Shown: one piece after another, positions 6,356-8,867 of the stretch
Numbering within the stretch: the first letter of the stretch is position 1
How the letters are laid out: every line of letters starts with the position of its first letter
Origin: Brucellaceae bacterium
Lineage (GTDB): Bacteria; Pseudomonadota; Alphaproteobacteria; Rhizobiales; Rhizobiaceae
DNA: 8,867 nt
Direction of reading: 5' to 3'
NCBI GenBank assembly: GCA_031253705.1
Contig: JAIRVW010000133.1
Coordinates: 1 to 8,867 of the forward strand
Notes under the pieces: model-generated
What the model was told of the DNA's origin: nothing
Database searches by the model: none
What the model saw: only the letters and a program-made list of their open reading frames with translations
Translations under genes and position numbers: made by a program

Positions 6356-6811
6356 TTATTGGATTTCCTCAACCTGCAACAATCCGTCGAGATATTTCCG
6401 GACAATGATTGTTGTACCGGCAGGAAGATCGGGGCCGGTAATACGCCACAGCGTATCGTCAAAACGGGCGCGGCCATGGCCGTTGACAATCGGCTCTTCC
6501 AGCGTTGTGCGCATACCGATCAGCTGATCAGCTCTGCGGTTGAGCAGCGGCTCGTCGCTGTTTTGTGAGCGCGGATTGAAATATTTGCGCCCGATCAGCA
6601 CAAAAATCACCGACAGGATAACAAAGAGCAGCAACTGCATCTGCCAGCTTGCGATGAAGCTGAGACCGGTAAAAGCAAACAGGCTGGTTGCCAGTGCTGC
6701 CAGACCGATCCAGATCAGGAAAAAGCCCGGCGTTACCAGCTCAAGAAACAACAGAACAAGGCCGAGAACGACCCAGTTCCATACGCCCAATGCTGCGAAA
6801 AGCTCCGGCAT
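6356..6811 (-). CDS. NfeD-family membrane protein (short form), partner of the SPFH protein
   Basis: The 151-residue inner-membrane protein has an N-terminal block with about three hydrophobic segments (residues 10-28, 32-48 and 57-73). A soluble domain of about 70 residues follows (GMRTTLEEPIVNGHGRARFDDTLWRI and onward), consistent with the OB-fold of the NfeD C terminus. Known family: short NfeD proteins are encoded beside SPFH/stomatin-like proteins and probably act with them in membrane microdomains; E. coli ybbJ next to qmcA is an example. Its ATG overlaps the TAA of the SPFH gene by one base (TAATG), and an AGGA ribosome site lies inside that gene's last codons (6820-6823), so translation is probably coupled. 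It lacks the ClpP-like serine-protease domain of long NfeD forms. It is the last gene before the terminator. Confidence 0.93.
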   Translation of the reverse strand: MPELFAALGVWNWVVLGLVLLFLELVTPGFFLIWIGLAALATSLFAFTGLSFIASWQMQLLLFVILSVIFVLIGRKYFNPRSQNSDEPLLNRRADQLIGMRTTLEEPIVNGHGRARFDDTLWRITGPDLPAGTTIIVRKYLDGLLQVEEIQ

Positions 6812-7902
6812 TACCGTGATCCTGCAGGCGGAACGCGGTTGCCGATGATGTGGTTCGGCACAGCAACATAGTCAGCGGAACCACTGCGCGTGGTGCCTTC
6901 ACTGCGTGCAGGCGCTGCTTTCGCAGGTGCTTTGCGTGGTGCTGCGGACTGTGCGGTCTGATCGCCGCCGGCATCCGAACCGGAATTATTGCCGAAAACT
7001 TCTTTGGCAATGGCGCCAATACCACCCAAAGTGCCGATCAGCGACGAGGCTTCAAGCGGCATCATGATGATCTTGTGGTTTTTAGCCGAAGCCATTTCAG
7101 ACAGGGCATCAGTATATTTCTGTGCAACGAAGTAGTTCAGCGCCTGCACGTCACCCTGCGCAATCGCTTCGGATACCATGGTTGTCGCCTTGGCTTCCGC
7201 TTCGGCCAGACGTTCACGGGCTTCCGCCTCACGATAGGCGGCTTCGCGCTTACCTTCCGCTTCGAGAATCTGCGATTGTTTCAGACCTTCAGCGCGCAGA
7301 ATCTGCGCATTACGGTCACCTTCCGCTTCCAGAACCTGCGCACGCTTGTCACGCTCGGCTTTCATCTGACGCGCCATGGAATCAATCAGGTCTTTCGGCG
7401 GGTTGATGTCTTTGATCTCAACGCGGGTGATCTTGATGCCCCACGGATGTGCAGCCTGATCCAGTACGCGCAGCAGACGATCATTGATGGTGTCGCGGTT
7501 GGAGAGCAGCTCATCCAGATCCATCGAACCCATAACCGTACGGATATTCGTCATGGTCAGGTTGAGGATTGCATATTGCAGATCGGAAACCTGATAGGCA
7601 GCCTGTGCGGCATTCAGTACCTGAAAGAAGGCCACAGCATCCACAGAAGTGGTGGCGTTATCGCGGGTAATGACTTCCTGTGTCGGGACGTCGAGTACCT
7701 GTTCCATCATATTGAGGCGCGCGCCGATACGGTCAAAGAACGGGACGATCATATTGAGACCCGGCGACAAAGTGCGGGTGTAACGGCCAAAGCGCTCAAC
7801 GGTAAAATTAGAGCCCTGCGGCACAATTTTAATGCCGGCATAAAGCGTGAAAATAACCACTGCGGCTAAAATCAGCAGGGCAATATTTGCTCCGAATTCC
7901 AT
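6811..7902 (-). CDS. SPFH/Band 7 (stomatin/paraslipin-like, QmcA type) membrane protein
   Basis: The 363-residue protein starts with one membrane segment (residues 6-24). The SPFH/PHB domain covers about 25-185, with [20 protein letters not shown] (26-45), [13 protein letters not shown] (47-59), [15 protein letters not shown] (76-90), then [15 protein letters not shown] (155-169). A long Ala/Glu-rich coiled coil follows (about 175-245), built on a repeated L-x-AEG-x-(R/K) unit: [25 protein letters not shown] conserved [13 protein letters not shown] patch lies near 292-304. Residues 305-363 form a Gly/Ala/Pro/Lys low-complexity tail. Such proteins oligomerise and scaffold membrane domains or modulate membrane proteases; the client here is unknown. 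ATG at 7902 follows AAGGAA at 6-base spacing. The stop codon overlaps the NfeD start. The gene lies 51 bases after hemH on the same strand with no terminator between. Confidence 0.95.
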   Translation of the reverse strand: MEFGANIALLILAAVVIFTLYAGIKIVPQGSNFTVERFGRYTRTLSPGLNMIVPFFDRIGARLNMMEQVLDVPTQEVITRDNATTSVDAVAFFQVLNAAQAAYQVSDLQYAILNLTMTNIRTVMGSMDLDELLSNRDTINDRLLRVLDQAAHPWGIKITRVEIKDINPPKDLIDSMARQMKAERDKRAQVLEAEGDRNAQILRAEGLKQSQILEAEGKREAAYREAEARERLAEAEAKATTMVSEAIAQGDVQALNYFVAQKYTDALSEMASAKNHKIIMMPLEASSLIGTLGGIGAIAKEVFGNNSGSDAGGDQTAQSAAPRKAPAKAAPARSEGTTRSGSADYVAVPNHIIGNRVPPAGSR

Positions 7903-7953
7903 TCTGTTTCCTTTTTAAAATGCCGGAAATAATGATGGTAAAATCAATTTATA

Positions 7954-8867
7954 TCAGACCCAGCCCTGCAATTCGCGGCGCACGAGGTCTTCAATCACAC
8001 GCATACCCAGTTCCGTATCATTCAGGCACGGGATATGGCTGAAATGTTCGCCGCCATTTTCATGGAAGGCTTCCGCTGCTTCATTGCCGATTTCGTCAAC
8101 GGTTTCAAGGCAGTCGGACACAAAACCCGGATTGAAGACAGCCACGGACTTGATGCCGTTTTTCGGCATTTCCTCAATGGTTTTATCCGTATAGGGCTGC
8201 AACCATTCCTCAGGGCCGAAGCGTGACTGGAAGGTGCTGATCAGCTTGTTTTCATCCCAGCCGAGACGCTCACGCAGCAAACGCGTGGTTTCAAGGCACT
8301 GCTGCGGATAAGGATCGCCGCGGCGCGCATAGCTCTGCGGAATACCGTGATAGGAGGCAACCACGACCTGCGGATCAAAATCGAGCTTGGCAATATGCTC
8401 TTCAATCGAGCGTGCCAGCGCATCAACATAAACCGGTGCATTCTGATAGGACGGAATGGTGCGCACAGCTGGCATAAAACGCAGCTTGTTCAGCGCGTCA
8501 TTGAGTTTTTCATTCACGCTGCCGGTGGTGGAAGAGGAATATTGCGGATAGAGCGGGAAGGCGACAATGCGTGTGCAACCCTGTTCGCGCAGGCGGGTCA
8601 GCACATCTTCAATGGAAGGCTGACCGTAGCGCATTGCCCAGTCCACAACCACATTGCCGAGATCGGACAGGCGGGCGCCAAGCTGATCGCTCTGCGAGCG
8701 GGTGAAAGTGCGCAGAGGTGATTCATTACGCTCACGGTTCCAGATACGATCATAAAGCGCACCGGACTTCTTCGGTCGGGTATTGAGAACAATACCGAAC
8801 AGGATCGGATACCAGATGGCTTTCGGCCATTCGATGACACGGGAATCCATCAGAAATTCACGCAAAT
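7954..8867 (-). CDS. hemH: Ferrochelatase (5' end outside window)
   Basis: The enzyme inserts Fe2+ into protoporphyrin IX, the last step of protohaem synthesis. The visible 303 residues run to the natural stop; roughly the first 40-50 residues, including the usual LLVNLGTP block, lie beyond the right edge. The visible sequence opens with LREFLMDSRVIEWPK, which in homologues follows that block. Family marks, numbered from this first leucine, are FPLYPQYSSSTTGSV (103-117), ASYHGIPQSYARRGDPY (170-186, H173 being the expected metal/porphyrin His), FQSRFGPEEWLQPYT (212-226) and NPGFVSDCLETVDEI (245-259, E254/E258 near the conserved acidic site). TTG at 8865 is an internal leucine codon, not a start. 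It shares strand with the SPFH and NfeD genes at 51-base spacing, so co-transcription is possible, though no functional link is evident. Confidence 0.96.
   Translation of the reverse strand, partial: LREFLMDSRVIEWPKAIWYPILFGIVLNTRPKKSGALYDRIWNRERNESPLRTFTRSQSDQLGARLSDLGNVVVDWAMRYGQPSIEDVLTRLREQGCTRIVAFPLYPQYSSSTTGSVNEKLNDALNKLRFMPAVRTIPSYQNAPVYVDALARSIEEHIAKLDFDPQVVVASYHGIPQSYARRGDPYPQQCLETTRLLRERLGWDENKLISTFQSRFGPEEWLQPYTDKTIEEMPKNGIKSVAVFNPGFVSDCLETVDEIGNEAAEAFHENGGEHFSHIPCLNDTELGMRVIEDLVRRELQGWV

Noticed and set aside
7200..7360. Short repeated DNA units (TTCCGCTTC-like) that could suggest a repeat array
   Set aside because: They encode the L-x-AEG-x-(R/K) units of the SPFH coiled coil in frame. 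There are no spacers or leader, so this is protein repeat, not CRISPR or a mobile element.
6356..7902. SPFH/NfeD pair as part of a defence or stress island
   Set aside because: The pair is widespread and conserved. Its neighbours here are core metabolic and envelope genes, with no nuclease, toxin or mobile genes nearby.

Overview
This is an ordinary chromosomal segment of an alphaproteobacterium, most likely a member of the Brucellaceae or a close relative in the Hyphomicrobiales (Rhizobiales). The assignment rests on the protein types and gene neighbourhood: a DUF459 SGNH-like protein, an MltB-type transglycosylase, GalU, a BBP2-type outer-membrane barrel, KdsD, and an SPFH/NfeD pair beside ferrochelatase. 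It is also supported by an intergenic palindromic element that begins and ends with AGAGCAT/ATGCTCT, as is familiar from Rhizobiales genomes. GC content looks close to 50% by eye (not counted), somewhat low for Brucella itself. A lower-GC relative such as Pseudochrobactrum or Falsochrobactrum is possible, but this is inference.

Layout from left to right: (1) a partial minus-strand gene for an exported DUF459/SGNH-like protein, cut by the left edge; (2) a minus-strand gene for a secreted MltB-family lytic transglycosylase with its own terminator; (3) a divergent gap of about 530 bp holding a 105-bp palindromic repeat in the transglycosylase leader and about 400 bp of AT-rich DNA; (4) galU on the plus strand; (5) a shared bidirectional terminator; (6) a minus-strand outer-membrane beta-barrel gene; (7) a divergent promoter gap of about 310 bp; (8) a plus-strand arabinose-5-phosphate isomerase gene (kdsD/kpsF type) starting at TTG; (9) a second bidirectional terminator; (10) a minus-strand run hemH (cut by the right edge), SPFH/band-7 protein and NfeD protein, the last two overlapping by one base.

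Most genes serve the cell envelope. GalU supplies UDP-glucose for surface polysaccharides, and KdsD starts Kdo synthesis for lipopolysaccharide. The transglycosylase trims peptidoglycan, the barrel sits in the outer membrane, and SPFH/NfeD form a membrane-scaffold pair. Ferrochelatase (haem synthesis) is the exception. The window shows no mobile element, CRISPR array, tRNA, rRNA, defence cassette or sign of horizontal transfer. I do not see a novel multi-gene system. The points most worth checking are the palindromic element that has caused a false N-terminal extension, the altered nucleophile position in the DUF459 protein, the terminator that isolates that gene from its neighbour, and the long unexplained leader of galU.
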